Assembly: GCF_000003605.2 (NCBI RefSeq)
Contig: NW_003120422.1
Span: forward strand, 216,393-240,104
Length of the DNA stretch: 23,712 nucleotides
From: Saccoglossus kowalevskii
Lineage: Eukaryota > Hemichordata > Enteropneusta > Harrimaniidae
Direction of reading: 5' to 3'
Below the pieces are notes generated by a model. The model ran no database searches and was not told where the DNA came from. It was given only the letters and a program-made list of their open reading frames with translations. Positions within the stretch are counted from its first letter, which is position 1, and each line of letters opens with the position of its first letter. Both the position numbers and the translations under genes were made by a program. This document shows, piece by piece, positions 1-11,705 of this stretch.

Positions 1-702
1 AGAGTGGTATTAACTTATATAATGTTCTCCGCACGTCGTCTGTAGGACGGCGCTCATTATAAATATGATTTCGAATGGCTATATACCTGATGTATATCTC
101 AGGTGTCATACACAACCTAATCGATCATTACTGAGATTGATATATTGCGGGTGTCACGCCTTGCGCAGGATATGTATCCTCTTTCAGAAACTCCCGGCAG
201 ATCTTCATGTGTATCACTGGGGCCGAATAAGTTTATCTTACGTACTTAAATTTGTATAACATGATTTAGCATAAAACGTTTTTTTTTTTATATTTAATAA
301 TTTATTGTCGTCGTGTCACACAATATTTGTTGATATTACATGCTATTATGTCGACATTATTTTTTTTAATTTTATTAAGCCCATATAACATTAATTATTA
401 TTAAATTCGTATATTCGTAATGCCAAGCGACAATTCTCAACAGAAACACGCACAAGGTTTTTGGGGAAAAGTGTATGAATTTCAGACAGCTTTCATTATA
501 GTACGAGTCACTTATGATTATCGACAACCTGCTGTCAATGACTATTTTTTCCAATATCGGTGCTAATATGATGGATTAAATTGACGACCACAGACAATGT
601 CTGTCATGGCGTGAGTTGGCAACGCTGGTTGCTATGGGCACGTATCTGATTGTAATTTGACGGTAAATTTAAGCGAGTAATGTCCCAGTGCGACGAGTTC
701 GG

Positions 703-716
703 ATATGACGTCATAT
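703..716. promoter_or_regulatory. CRE-type palindrome
   Basis: ATATGACGTCATAT is a perfect 14-bp palindrome containing TGACGTCA, the full CREB/ATF consensus site. The ATG of an 80-codon frame (715-957) overlaps its right end. That frame begins with a hydrophobic stretch but has no recognisable domain. An 8-bp consensus can occur by chance, so a regulatory role is only a possibility. Confidence 0.3.
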
Positions 717-2108
717 GCTAGTAATAATGTTAACAGAATTGGCCATGATTGGTTATGCGTTAATATCAGTATGGGTACTAGTCATTTCAATGGGATTGGC
801 GAGCGTAAATTCAGAAGGATGGCTTTTGCAATATATTACTTTGCTTGTAATTGAAGAAACAGTTGGAGTTAGAGACGGACGTGGCTCCGATCAGGCTCTA
901 CTCGTAGACAACATAATACCGAGCATTTCGTGTTGTGTAGTTATCGGAGTAAACTAAATATTCCCATGAAATACCCTTGGGTATGAATAATGGGAAATCA
1001 AACGATCCCGTGTTGCATAGGTGACAAGAAAGATGACAACTGTCACACAAATCTACAATAGGAGCTGTATCTTCATGACCCACTTCAAAACAACATGCAT
1101 ACACATGGAAATTCTCGCTCTTACTTGAAAATAAAGTCCTGCCTGCATTATCCTCGGGAAAACTATTAAAAATATTATTGAGGTCGCAATTAAATTATAG
1201 ATTCCAGTTATCGTTCAATGCTTAACATACTTATTTTACTTATCGCTAAATTTATGATCCATATTTAGAAGTACATTGACAACGCAGATTGTTAAACAAA
1301 TGCAAATCACCGTTAATTTTGGCAACAAATTAGGTATCATAATATTCTGTCTTTGGGTTTAAAAGACATTGCATTATTGTGTGCACGCCTACCGGAGACT
1401 GCATTGCTCACCCGGAAATCACCGCAAGTGGGCTCTTTTTTTTTCCTATTTCTGAAACACATTTAATATTTCCAAAATAGTACATTGTACTAGAAAATAT
1501 CTCATGAATAACAATATCAGATTCATTAAATATTATATGTTTTGTAATTTACTTTCAATAAACTATGTATTGTAGGTTCATTACCTTGATATCCGGTTTA
1601 TTCCGTGTACTTGTTTCGTGCACAGACATTGAGATGTGGACAATAAAATAGTACATACTATTGCGAACATTTGTATCGCTATCACCTGGCATCACTTTAA
1701 TTATGTACATATTTGCATACTATATTAGTATGCGATAATCTGATTGGCCGATGCACTCAATTCGTTATTGTGACGACTTTGTAATATTTTTGAGAAATTC
1801 CTCAAAGTTGAGTGAAAGCCCGATATTAACAGACGGTCATACAAACTGAACGTATGTTAAGAAAAATTTGTACACATTTGTGTAAAACGTTTACATAGTT
1901 GCTAGATTTGTTTGGCAATTTGGCTTTAAGTGCGTATTGGTGTTGAAGTCGAACATACAGATTTGCTGTTTGTAATCTTAGAATGACAGGGTAAGGGGTT
2001 AGTTTCCCCAGTGTACCCGTCGCCGATTTATCATACAATTTGAACAAATCCACAGAAGTTAGTAGAATTTTAAGAATGTTTCTCTAAATATATTGATTTG
2101 TATATAAT

Positions 2109-2189
2109 CAATTCGTGACCGCGTGATATCGGATTTATTAAATTTGTCTAGTAAGTTATTATTATAGATATTAAATGGTCACGAATTGG
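2109..2189. repeat. 12-bp perfect inverted repeat, 57-bp spacer
   Basis: CAATTCGTGACC at 2109-2120 is the exact reverse complement of GGTCACGAATTG at 2178-2189. No target-site duplication is visible at the outer edges, so it cannot be called a transposon end pair as the MITEs at 13.9 and 19.2 kb can. It could be a foldback remnant or a hairpin. Confidence 0.5.
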
Positions 2190-4529
2190 AGATCCTTTAT
2201 TTACCATCAACTGTAAAAGTCGCCCATGTGAGCTCAGTTTCTAATTAGGTATGGTTGGTGCAAATTACATTGTACCACGCATTGCCTCAAGATTGATGTA
2301 TTGTACTGCTTCGAATGTACCTCGATGTGTCATTCGTGAACTTGGCAATAATCAATAAGATATTTGGTTACTAATGAAGGTGTTCTTCGAGTGTAACCTA
2401 AATGTCAGCTTATTAAATTTTTGATGCAAATATTTTTTGTGCGAGACCCTGCATTAGTGTGTGAAATCGAATGTGAAAACAGGACAAGTGAAGGTACGAC
2501 CTTATTTTATTTTCATACACAACATAAATATAAAAATGAGAGAAGAATAATGTAAGTGGATGTCATTTTCTGGGAATATAATCTATTTTGAGTATCTTGT
2601 TTTTCAATTCCAGTAAAAAAAGTATATAATTCAATGCCGGCCAGAATAATTTTCAGAACATACTAGTCAGATACAGGTATTGATATATCAGTGTACACCA
2701 TTTCTAAATAAATATTGTTGATGTAAATGATATCGATTTTAAAGATTTTCCAAATGATGAATGGGTTACTTTATTCACGGATGTGTTTTTTGTCACCTCT
2801 ATATTAAATACATGTATATAATATTCGTATAATGCACTGAATATACGGTTCTGGTGAAAACGCTTAGTACGTAAAAGTCCATGAGATCGATGGTCATATT
2901 CTTTTCCACAAAAAACATTGATTCTCGAATATTTCTAATACGATGTATCTCAACACAAAACACCCACACTATACATTATCAATATGTTCTATTTTACAAG
3001 AAACAAAAACAACTTCATCTAAGATAGTGAAACTCACGAATAGTTCTGGTTGTTCAACGTATACATTTACGTTTCGTTCGGAATGTAGAGCTACCTTTGG
3101 CAAATCTCTGAGAATGTATGCAAATGCAAAGAGTCGCCTATTTGATAATTTTCGTTTCATACGCCACTATACATCTGCTGTTCCTTTCACTATTAATTTT
3201 ACCTACAGTATTACACCAAACTGTGCATTCATAATCATACAATAAGCTTTATTGTTGGGTTTCTGTAAGGATAAAATCAACAACAAAAGAAGACAATGAA
3301 AAGTATAATTAAACTAGTGCAGGACATATAGTGATATGTTCACAGTGTACGTTTCTACTCACCAATACGGATACTATTTCATGTACATATCATGAAATTT
3401 GTCAATTCATCTTTCTCGCCAGTTTAGTTAGTTAACATAGTTTTTTGGTTTTAACTTTGTTATTTAAATTATAAATTAAAGACAGAGGAAGCTAAATTAA
3501 ATTATTTCATTGTTCAGAGTACCGTTTCTTATTACACACGTAAGCCACATATGAATTCGCTAACAGCTGAATAAAATTAGAATAATTTACATTATTCAGA
3601 TTTGAATGTTAATATTACACACCTCATGATCTTTGAGTGCAATCAATAGTGACATTTAGTAGAACGCACTTAATTTCACGGTTCAATGCATATTCCAACT
3701 TCTAAAATATGATGAACATTTATATGTACATACCTCATATTTCATTCCCAGATGGCAAACACTGCGTACATTCCGAAAAAAAAATGTATTCAAAAAGAAG
3801 TTTCAATTTTCTGAACTGCGAAGTTACCACACGCGAGATAGGAAGCTTTCTCTCCTCTTGATAGTCACGAATACTCGTAGATAAATTTGGATTTAATTTT
3901 ATTCACAAACATCTGTTAAATTGTTATAGTTATCATCCACATTATCTAACCAATATTATTGCCAACATCTATGTGTGACTGAACACAAAAGTCGACCTGA
4001 ATTATAACGAAATTTTTATTGGCACGTTCTCAGTAGTGAAGTTACCTCGTAAGTGTTAGCGCGTGATGCAACCACTTTTGGTAAAGGATAAATTCATTAC
4101 TAAATTAAACAGATCAGCAATTGAAACTTAGTTTCCCATACAGTTAGGCAAAGCAAAGAAACTCTGTCATCACTCCTAACTGTTTTAGATTAAATATTTT
4201 ACAATAGAATGTATATCGTCTTCGTGGGCTACTTCGAAAAAAATATCTTCTTGACTTGTGAGTCTGTGATTTTGACACAATGTGTTTAACTTAGCATGAG
4301 TATTATAATAATAAATGATTTGACATTATTATTATTTATTTTTATTTTTTGTTCATTAAAATATTATTTATTGTGTTTGAATTTGTATCGCTTTTACGTG
4401 GTTTTAACATTCAGCTGGTGTACGAGTACATGCAATTTTGTAAAAGTCTAAAGATCGTTGCACACGTTGCTGGAAATTCTTGAATGTGATAACCAATACA
4501 TTACTCGCTGTCCACTGAAAAGGCGTTAA

Positions 4530-4628
4530 ATACGCATGCGTATATCACGTCATTTACATCGTCATTTAATAACGGAGAATACTCTAATCCGAGTCTCGCG
4601 GATGGTTTTCTAGTTGAAAATTATAAAA
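4530..4628 (+). promoter_or_regulatory. Candidate core promoter of the GPCR gene
   Basis: A TATAAAA box at 4622-4628 lies 41 bp upstream of the chosen ATG. A start site about 25-30 bp downstream would fall near the CTCACAG at 4649-4655, leaving a 5' leader of only about 15-20 nt. Further upstream are a perfect 14-bp palindrome ATACGCATGCGTAT (4530-4543), related to NRF1-like GCATGC sites, and an ACGTCA CRE half-site (4547-4552). The TATA box is seen directly; use of the other elements is inference. An upstream non-coding exon cannot be excluded. Confidence 0.5.
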
Positions 4629-4668
4629 GACAGAAGTCGTGATAACACTCACAGCGTACAGCTACAGG

Positions 4669-5673
4669 ATGTCTAATATCTCACTTGAAATATGTACATT
4701 GACCGAGGTTTATGTGATGACACCGGAGGTGAATCGTCTCATTTTTTCGATCTACTTAATTTTGACAATAATTATGGTTTTCGGGAATGGCCTCGTTATC
4801 TACGTCCTGTCTACATCTCCGAATTTGGAAGGTAATCAGTATAAATTCATCTTTAGTCTCTCGCTGATCGACCTTACACTTGCAGTTATAATCACGCCGG
4901 TGTTCGTGATGTTGTACGTAACGCAAGATGAAACTTTGCGGGACGCCGTGTGTCAGTTCGCGGGATGGTTTGGATATTCATTGGCATTAACATCGTTGAT
5001 GAACTTGACTCTTATCAGCCTTGACCGATATTATGCGTGCTGCCACCCACTACATTATCACCAAAAGTTGACGCCACAGAGAGTTAAACGCTTGATACTG
5101 GCGTCTTGGATCTTTGGCTATATACTGGCAGCACCTCCGCTGTTTGGTTGGGGGCGTTACGTATATGTACCTTACGAGCTCACATGTGGTCTTCTCTATT
5201 GTCGCAATGTGGAAACCATGTCATACCTATCAGTAGCTTCAATTACGTGTTTCCTTCCCTGTATCCTAACAATTAATATCGTATATTATAATGTGATTAA
5301 AGTTGCTCGGAACCAACGTAAAAAAATCCAAGCTGTCAATAACGCAGTTTTTCACAAACGAACACACGATGTAAAAAAATTCCAAACGGCTTTCACGTTT
5401 GGAGTAGTTATCGGTGCGTACTTTTCCCAGTGGACGCCATATGTGGGTGCACGACTGTATGGGTTCTACTTCGGTGATACAGCTGCCGTGCAAAAAGCTA
5501 AACTAGCAACTTTAATAATATATGGTGTTTGCCCAGTCCTCAATCCGATCATATACTCGTTTTCGCACGGACCTTTCAAAAAAGAAGTCAAAAAGAAGTT
5601 AGGACTAGTCGCCAGAAATGTTGATATCACTCCTACATCTAAAGGTGATACAACAATTGTGGTGATTGGTTAA
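4669..5673 (+). CDS. Class A (rhodopsin-like) G protein-coupled receptor, orphan
   Basis: Single-exon gene for a 334-residue seven-helix plasma-membrane receptor that should signal through heterotrimeric G proteins. All class A landmarks are visible: an N-glycosylation sequon at Asn3; TM1 GN (Asn40); TM2 LSLID (Asp68); TM3 Cys95 paired with ECL2 Cys173; DRY at 119-121; TM4 Trp147; TM5 Pro197 and Tyr207; TM6 QWTP at 254-257; NPIIY at 292-296; and a basic helix 8 (FKKEVKKKL). The ECL2 start, FGWGRY, recalls opsins and GPR161-type receptors. However, position 7.43 is Gly, so the retinal Lys is absent, and 3.32 is Gly (residue 102), so the aminergic Asp is absent. Position 6.47 is Gln instead of Cys, and 7.46 is an unusual Pro. 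The frame stays open upstream to 4639, but there is no earlier in-frame ATG; Met17 is an alternative start. The gene is intronless, like many lineage-expanded invertebrate GPCRs. Ligand and subfamily are unknown. The first canonical AATAAA is at 7109; an ATTAAA lies at 6312-6317. Confidence 0.93.
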   Translation: MSNISLEICTLTEVYVMTPEVNRLIFSIYLILTIIMVFGNGLVIYVLSTSPNLEGNQYKFIFSLSLIDLTLAVIITPVFVMLYVTQDETLRDAVCQFAGWFGYSLALTSLMNLTLISLDRYYACCHPLHYHQKLTPQRVKRLILASWIFGYILAAPPLFGWGRYVYVPYELTCGLLYCRNVETMSYLSVASITCFLPCILTINIVYYNVIKVARNQRKKIQAVNNAVFHKRTHDVKKFQTAFTFGVVIGAYFSQWTPYVGARLYGFYFGDTAAVQKAKLATLIIYGVCPVLNPIIYSFSHGPFKKEVKKKLGLVARNVDITPTSKGDTTIVVIG

Positions 5674-8600
5674 TCGCTGCATCAAATGAAGATGATCTCG
5701 CTTGCCTGTGAACACCCAGCCTGGACACACGTAACATACGAATAAGTTGTCAACGTCACTTCAATTTTGAATGTTGTGGATTTTTGAACATCGTATTGTG
5801 TACTTTCAAATGAGCAAATACACAGCAGATATATACCAGTTTTACATGAAGAAGTGGTGATACATTGAAAGCATGCCACGAAATAATTCTGTTTTGGTAT
5901 TACTTTTGCTGTGACTGATCGGTAAATCAATATTTAGTCCTATACAAGGCATCAGTGTTCTTTGTACATCATTTTCCTCTAATTAATCAAATAATTTCAT
6001 TGTTTATTGGCTGTAAACGTATACTTTACCTCAATATACATTATGTATATGTATGATATGCATTAGGTTGCCAAAGCTGTTACATCAATCATTGTAACTA
6101 TAGTGTATATGTCTAGCATCAATTTTATTGATGACCCCAAACCATCGCACATTTGTCTCAAATAATAACAGGTACCTAATATGCTGAGACGACATTATAT
6201 AACTGAAAATCGTTCTTCAATTATTGGAATTGGATTTACAGATTTAATGGATCACGATCATCGCATAGTCAATCACATGAAATATACCCTAGTTTGCGTA
6301 TCATTTTATACATTAAAAGTAACACTGTAAAACAGAAAATTCTCAAATTATTTATTATATTCAAATATTGATTAAACAAGAGTATTCAACATTGCTGTTA
6401 TTGTTAAATATATAAATAGATTAGTGTATTCACATATACGAGACTGAACTTGAATGTCATGAATATGTCATGTTTATACAAACAATTGAAAAGACAAAAT
6501 AACTATACAAGTACGATTTGTTCGATGGATGTGAGCTTTACTACACACGAGCATCGACTCGTCAATGGTTTCTTTTCAATACTGGAGTGTCTGTGAATTC
6601 TTTTCTTGGTCAACTATTGGTATTGTGTCATTAATGGGGTGCGAGATTGAGGCAGATGTGCCGGGTTTGTCAATGCTATAACATTCCTAAAAATACGATA
6701 CTCGTATAAGAAGAGACTGTACATTACTTGTCGCGTATGATAGTATTAAACTTGTGGAACGAACAGAATCAAGCTATGTATATATATTGCATAATTAGCA
6801 GAACAATTCCCATTGTTACGGTGTGGTCAGACCCGTCATCGTACGCTATGCATTAGTGTTACAGCGCAACATTCTTTTAGCAGATTAAGATTGCACATAT
6901 TATCCCAACAATATATCGTATCGTATCGTATCATAAATGTCAAAGGCAGGGCGAAATTCACAAAAGTTAAAAGTGAAATTAAATCCTACTTAAAACTGCA
7001 ATTAAAAGTGACATTTTAAAAACAATTTAATAGTAGATATTTGTTTTGAGAAAAGAGTCTAATTTACGTTAACAACTAAGATGAAAAATAAGAACAAAAT
7101 GAGCACCAAATAAAAATTCTTACAATCAGGAGAGTGTTCACGGTTAAATGATCAATGTATTTAGTTGGTAACGAAATTTGAATTTTGAATGGAAGTAAAA
7201 ATGAAATTGAAAGTTAATCCAACAATCAGAGTTAAACTGGAAAAACGAAAGTGAAATCTAAAAAGAATACTAACTATTTATCAAAAATTTAAATTAAAAT
7301 GAAGACGAAATTTATAGCTTATATTTGAAAATAGTTTGGTCGCATTTTATATTAATTGTTATGACGTGACCATTGATAATAAAATATTGAGACAGATAGT
7401 TGGAAACTAGAGACAACTATTCACTTTCATTGTCATAAGACACTTTTCGGTCAGTAGGCATGAATAAAGAGAATAGCTGGTAAAATGCACAGTTATCAAT
7501 TTTCCCGACTTACACCAATGTTCAGCCAGAGAACGGACGAATCAACTCTGAGGCATTTCCAGTAACCGGTGGTTAAGTTTGGTTATATGCATAGTACGCG
7601 TTGCTTCCTAACAACTAGGTGGACGATTTAAATTTGGCGGGAAATATCTGATTTAACATCCTATAATTTCAAGAACTGTGAAAAAAACAAGGTTTCGATA
7701 CGCTGATATATTTTGCTGGAATACAAAAAAGTTCTGTTCAAAATGTCTTGTTTTTAGATCATTGCATACTAGTAATCGATACATACTACGCGACGGTGTG
7801 TGTATGCTCCGAATAAAATGTTGTTATGCTGGTCTTGTGCCAACCGATCATCATGTACGCAAGAGCTGCTCTTGTGTCGGTCGTTAGTCTCTGTAATGGT
7901 ATTTTAGTTATTTCTGATATATTTGTTATTTTCATTTAAATTTGTTATTTTCAGATATTTACAGATATAACTCCCACGTAAGCAGGGTATACGTGAATTA
8001 GTTTTAATTTACCGGTGTTTTGTTTGTTTCAGAAAATTAATAACGTAATATGACGCACACAACTAATGGCTTGGTGTACAAAACCTCTGAATATATTTTT
8101 AAATGTATAGTGTTTGTTGACTCGACTACGACAGCTATCTGCACTAGTGGACAAAACGCATCGACAGTAATCCTCAAATTTCGCGATTCCGCAAATGGAC
8201 TTTGTAGTTAATAAAATTGCTATTACTGTAGCGGGTGTTTAATAAATATTACATGAACTGTGGTAGCAATAAAAAACATACGTATATCTGTATTGTCAAA
8301 CTTACTACTTATACTGTAGACCTACGTAAATGCTGATGCGATCCGTGTGCAGCTGAGCTTACTTGTCACCATAGAGGGCGACTGATATTAGAGAAAAAAA
8401 CGCTTTTTATTTAATGCGCCTAGTTCATCCTTCATTCAGTGAACGTGTGATGTGTGTTGAATATTTGATTATAATTTCCTACTATATAATATTCCATTCG
8501 AAGCAAGGTCACTAACTGGGTCACCTGCGTTGCGTAGGCCTAGGTGGAAAGCTGTTTCCTACTTGGCTTGTGCAACGAAACCATGCCACCTCGTCTCTAC

Positions 8601-10295
8601 GTATACCTTGTGTAACTAATTGCCGCAGCTTTCAAGTCTATTTTGTTACCATATTTATAATATTTAAACTGCTGTTTTAAGGGAAACTACACTAATGATA
8701 TTTAACCAAACGCTTGGCCAGAGTGTTGGTTTTGTGTTAGTGACTGGTGATGTTTTGCTGAATTACGACTCGATAATTGCTGCACATAATTTTCGTGGAT
8801 CACCTGTAACTGATTTGCAATTATTTCGTGTGTATCGTAATCACAGGTTTAGTAATCATTATGGGTATTTGTAGTCTGTACACGGTGAGTGAAATGTACA
8901 TTGAAAGGTAACATATTTTACAGGGCACATGTTATTTTACAATGTCGGAATATGTTCTATTTTTTATTGAGTATGTTGTCTATAGCCGACAAATAAGGTC
9001 ACTGATATCTTTGTGTTGGAACGAGTCCTAATTCTGCGTCCATTCGCACATTTTGTTACGAGCATTTGCCAATAAAACTTCATATCATACGTAATGGAAT
9101 GGGAAAGAGTTTCTTAAGAGCCCCAACCCACTAACCTACACCCTAACCTCCACAAATAGTTGTAAGCTGAAAAGGTGTATATACAATTAAAACGGGGCAC
9201 TGGAGGCACTAGATAATCTTCTCTGAAAATGAAAGCTAGTAATTTATTAACTCTTAGATACTAATTAGGTTGGTCATGCCTCAATTCCTACTTTTGTGGA
9301 AGGTTACTGTATTACAAATGGACATTCATGATTGCATTTTGAGGTAGACAACATAAAAATAGAAAATGATATATTGGTGGCATTTCACAATGTAATTTAT
9401 TTTTTGAGTTAACCACTCTCCGTGACAGACGATGCGAGGTACGTACTGTGTCATGGGATGAACAACCATGACTAAGTAAAACTTGTATCAACGCCAAGAA
9501 ACTAGAACTGTCCACGTGATATTCCGTATTGGAAGCACTGTAATATTGTGGATAGTATGAACTGTAGACTCGCATTTGTGAGAGTTGCTGTTAAGTGGAT
9601 GCCTGTGACCGGTGTAACGTGCATACCGCAGAAATGCGTTGGGCAAGTATCGAAAACGTTTTAATGCACTGGTTGAGACGTTGTGACGTCACGCAATGAA
9701 ACGTTAATGATATCATCAATAGACAAGGTTTCATTAACAATTCGCAAAAAAATGTTCGTATCGTTGGTGGCGCTATAGCAGACCTATTGTTGTGTCCAAT
9801 GTTATTCCCTCGACCAAGGAAGTTGTTTTGTTGGCGTTGGTTTGTTGACTGTGAGAAAAATAACTGGCATTTTTTACGTACGAGTGCCATTATGGTAACG
9901 ATGAATATATTATATTTTCTAGGAGAGTTTTAGATCTGGTTGTCGTGGTAACTTGCAGTTGTATTGACGTTTTCAGTCTCGGAATGCCTTCTAGTCGTAC
10001 ATGGAGCGATTATTCCTGTACCCACAACACACAGTAAAACATAAAAGCTGCAGTTTGAATGGTACAAGTTACAAAATTGAATAAAAATGACCAACGAAAA
10101 AAAGAGAAAGTAAACCAAATTAGATATTTAAATCTATCGTCAGTACGTTATAACAGAAAACCGACGCCAGACTCGATCATTTGTCTACGACCTTTCACTT
10201 CATGGAGGTTATGTTTTAGGTGGCGTTAGCAGTTATCGATGAATTCTTATCAATATGTCAGGTGTAACTCTTGACACGAGGACGAACCAGTAAAT
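5674..10295. other. Gene-free AT-rich stretch
   Basis: No supported gene. It presumably begins with the GPCR 3' UTR, since no stop-proximal polyadenylation hexamer stands out before ATTAAA at 6312. It holds a short (TATCG)n run at 6914-6932, a small inverted repeat ATAGTTG/CAACTAT near 7395-7425, and a GTGACGTCAC palindrome with the CRE core at 9683-9692. A 99-codon minus-strand frame (9890-9591) starts with ATG but has no recognisable motif and biased, repetitive composition, so I did not call it. Confidence 0.55.
9683..9692. promoter_or_regulatory. CRE palindrome GTGACGTCAC
   Basis: Perfect 10-bp palindrome containing the TGACGTCA consensus. No gene start is recognisable close by, so a regulatory function is unproven. 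Confidence 0.25.
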
Positions 10296-10730
10296 GTTGA
10301 TCAAGATGTGTATACGGGTACCATGGAAACGACAATTTCGAAAATGATTTGATAACTCAAATTACGGGTGATTTCTATGAAATTTTCTTAAGAGGGTGGC
10401 CATCAATTAAACAATCCGTTAAATGTTGGTAGAAATGTGGAAACGGTTATTGTAAAAACAGTATTTTCGGAAATATACTTAGAATTCAATGTGGTGGATT
10501 CTCATACAATTTTCATGTGCAAATCCAATGTTGTTGCAAGGGAAATAGCAGTTTCGCGTATGAACATATATTTATAGGTGGATTTTCATGCAATTTTCAA
10601 AAGGGCACCAATTAAAAGAAATTGGTTGAGATCTGGATATCGTTGTCATGGGAATATTCCCAATGCCTTCCCTGCCAAATATGTAGTTAAGCTATTATAT
10701 TTATAGGAGATAAGGATCCAGGTTGTTAAA
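10296..10730 (+). repeat. Degenerate tandem repeat, about 4 copies of 95-130 bp
   Basis: Units begin with GTTG at about 10296, 10425, 10530 and 10625, with a further partial start near 10720. Copies share an AAATGTTG-type start and an ATGTGxAxACGG-type segment. Near the end they share GGTGGATT followed by CATGCAATTTTCA-like sequence, for example GGTGGATTCTCATACAATTT in copy 2 and GGTGGATTTTCATGCAATTT in copy 3. A related GATCTGGTTGTCGTGGTAAC occurs at about 9933 and GAGATCTGGATATCGTTGTC at about 10628. This looks like an old, diverged tandem array or several relics of one repeat family. Copy borders are approximate. Confidence 0.55.
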
Positions 10731-11613
10731 AGTGTCATCACCATTGCTAGATAGCGTCAACTGATTTCTTGTGTGAACAAACCTATTAAAGACTCTTAAT
10801 TTTGAACTTGGAAAAATTAGAGTCCCGTTATGCGAGTGTAATAAATACGACCATTTACACAACAAATGCGTGCACGTGAATGTCTTTGGTTTGTGGATGG
10901 ATTTGGAAGAAATCCCCCTACCGGGACAGTGAGTCTTTCAGTTTCAAAACACCGCGTAAGTAATCTCAGAAGATTACTTGACGCAAATGATTCAGACAGC
11001 ATTAAATCACAGTTTGCCCGTTTGATACTAAAGTGCACGATACAGATCAGTACTTGTACTTTAATATTCACACTCTGCTTGGCCGAGAAAACAGTTTTTA
11101 CTCAATAGTTATTCGAAACCAAATCGGAGTTTGATTCGTCATAAACTAAGAATGTTTGCAGGACACGCATCAGTATTCGTTGGATAGCAAATCGAAACGA
11201 CCAATACGCATGTGCGGTGATTATTAAGTACCAAAAGAACAGGGCACATGTATTGTTTGAATTTCATTGTTTTGTCAACGAAAACTCCGGTGTGTACTAC
11301 AATAACAGTTTTCAGTTCATGATAAATTAATATACAGTGTCAAAAACAATGAGGTCACATATTACTGATTTCTCGCTTGTTCGCTACGACATATATATAC
11401 ATACTTCATATACACGAGATTTTGCTAAAAATGCATGTTCTCTTCCACACTGCATCTTTAAACGGGTATTAACGTTCCTTTCTAAACAATTAGACAGACA
11501 TTCTCCGAATCACACGGTTTAGCTAAAGCCGGCCATTCATAACCGGCCCACAAACCCGTGCGTGATCGTGTTAGGAAAAGCTGCATTTCACTGCAGTTAA
11601 GTTGAGTCAATTT
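10731..11613. other. Stretch without a supported gene; possible donor-like site and hairpin
   Basis: An ATG frame at 10866-11108 (80 codons) contains a consensus-like donor GTAAGT at 10957, which is also the left side of a stem-loop (10958-10979). No domain is recognised and the opposite strand is also open across most of it, so it is not annotated as a gene. The remainder shows no coding signal. Confidence 0.4.
10958..10979. repeat. Stem-loop, 9-bp arms, 4-nt loop
   Basis: AAGTAATCT and AGATTACTT are perfect reverse complements separated by CAGA. The left arm overlaps a GTAAGT splice-donor-like hexamer at 10957-10962, so if that donor is real it would be sequestered in the hairpin. Confidence 0.5.
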
Positions 11614-11705
11614 ATTGGGCGCGCCAAGAAGCTGGCGCTACCAATCAGCGTTGCTGTATCATAAATTTGAAGATCCGGGGGGGGGGGTCATCACAGATTA
11701 AAACA
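11614..11705 (+). promoter_or_regulatory. CCAAT/GC-rich promoter-like segment upstream of the ZAD-like exon
   Basis: Locally GC-rich against an AT-rich background. It contains an inverted CCAAT box (ATTGG, 11614-11618) fused to the 8-bp palindrome GGCGCGCC (11618-11625; E2F-like TTGGCGCG on the minus strand), then a forward CCAATCAGCG (11641-11650). A run of 11 G lies at 11677-11687. It ends at an ATG in good context (AAACAATGGCG). Paired CCAAT boxes within 100 bp of a start codon are typical of TATA-less promoters; function is inferred. Confidence 0.45.

Larger units (their letters stand above)
1..4529. other. Gene-free AT-rich stretch
   Basis: I see no convincing gene here. Open frames of 60-100 codons exist (65-259, 715-957 and 2943-3245 on plus; 2969-3160 on minus). 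They lack recognisable motifs, and the 2943 and 2969 frames overlap on opposite strands. Small structures seen are an interrupted palindrome AGGATA-TG-TATCCT at 167-180, a CRE-type palindrome at 703-716, a 12-bp inverted repeat at 2109-2189, and a stem-loop with 8-bp arms (ATTTCATG/CATGAAAT) and a 7-nt loop at 3376-3398. Homopolymeric T runs lie near 284 and 360. Confidence 0.6.

Noticed and set aside
715..957. 80-codon ATG frame with hydrophobic start, next to a CRE palindrome
   Set aside because: No recognisable domain, no polyadenylation or splice context, and a length expected by chance in this much DNA; only the palindrome is listed.
2109..2189. 12-bp inverted repeat as an 81-bp MITE
   Set aside because: The flanks (ATAATxx / GAGATCC) show no target duplication, unlike the two MITEs called; kept only as an inverted repeat.
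2943..3245. 100-codon plus-strand frame and an overlapping 63-codon minus-strand frame, both with ATG
   Set aside because: Both strands open over the same bases, neither shows a family motif, and no promoter-like context is seen.
9591..9890. 99-codon minus-strand frame starting ATGGCACTC
   Set aside because: Reasonable start context, but composition is low-complexity (Gln/Asn/Ser-rich), with no motif and no gene-like surroundings.
10866..11108. 80-codon frame faintly resembling a doublecortin-type segment
   Set aside because: The resemblance is a few residues only and the opposite strand is equally open; insufficient for a gene call.
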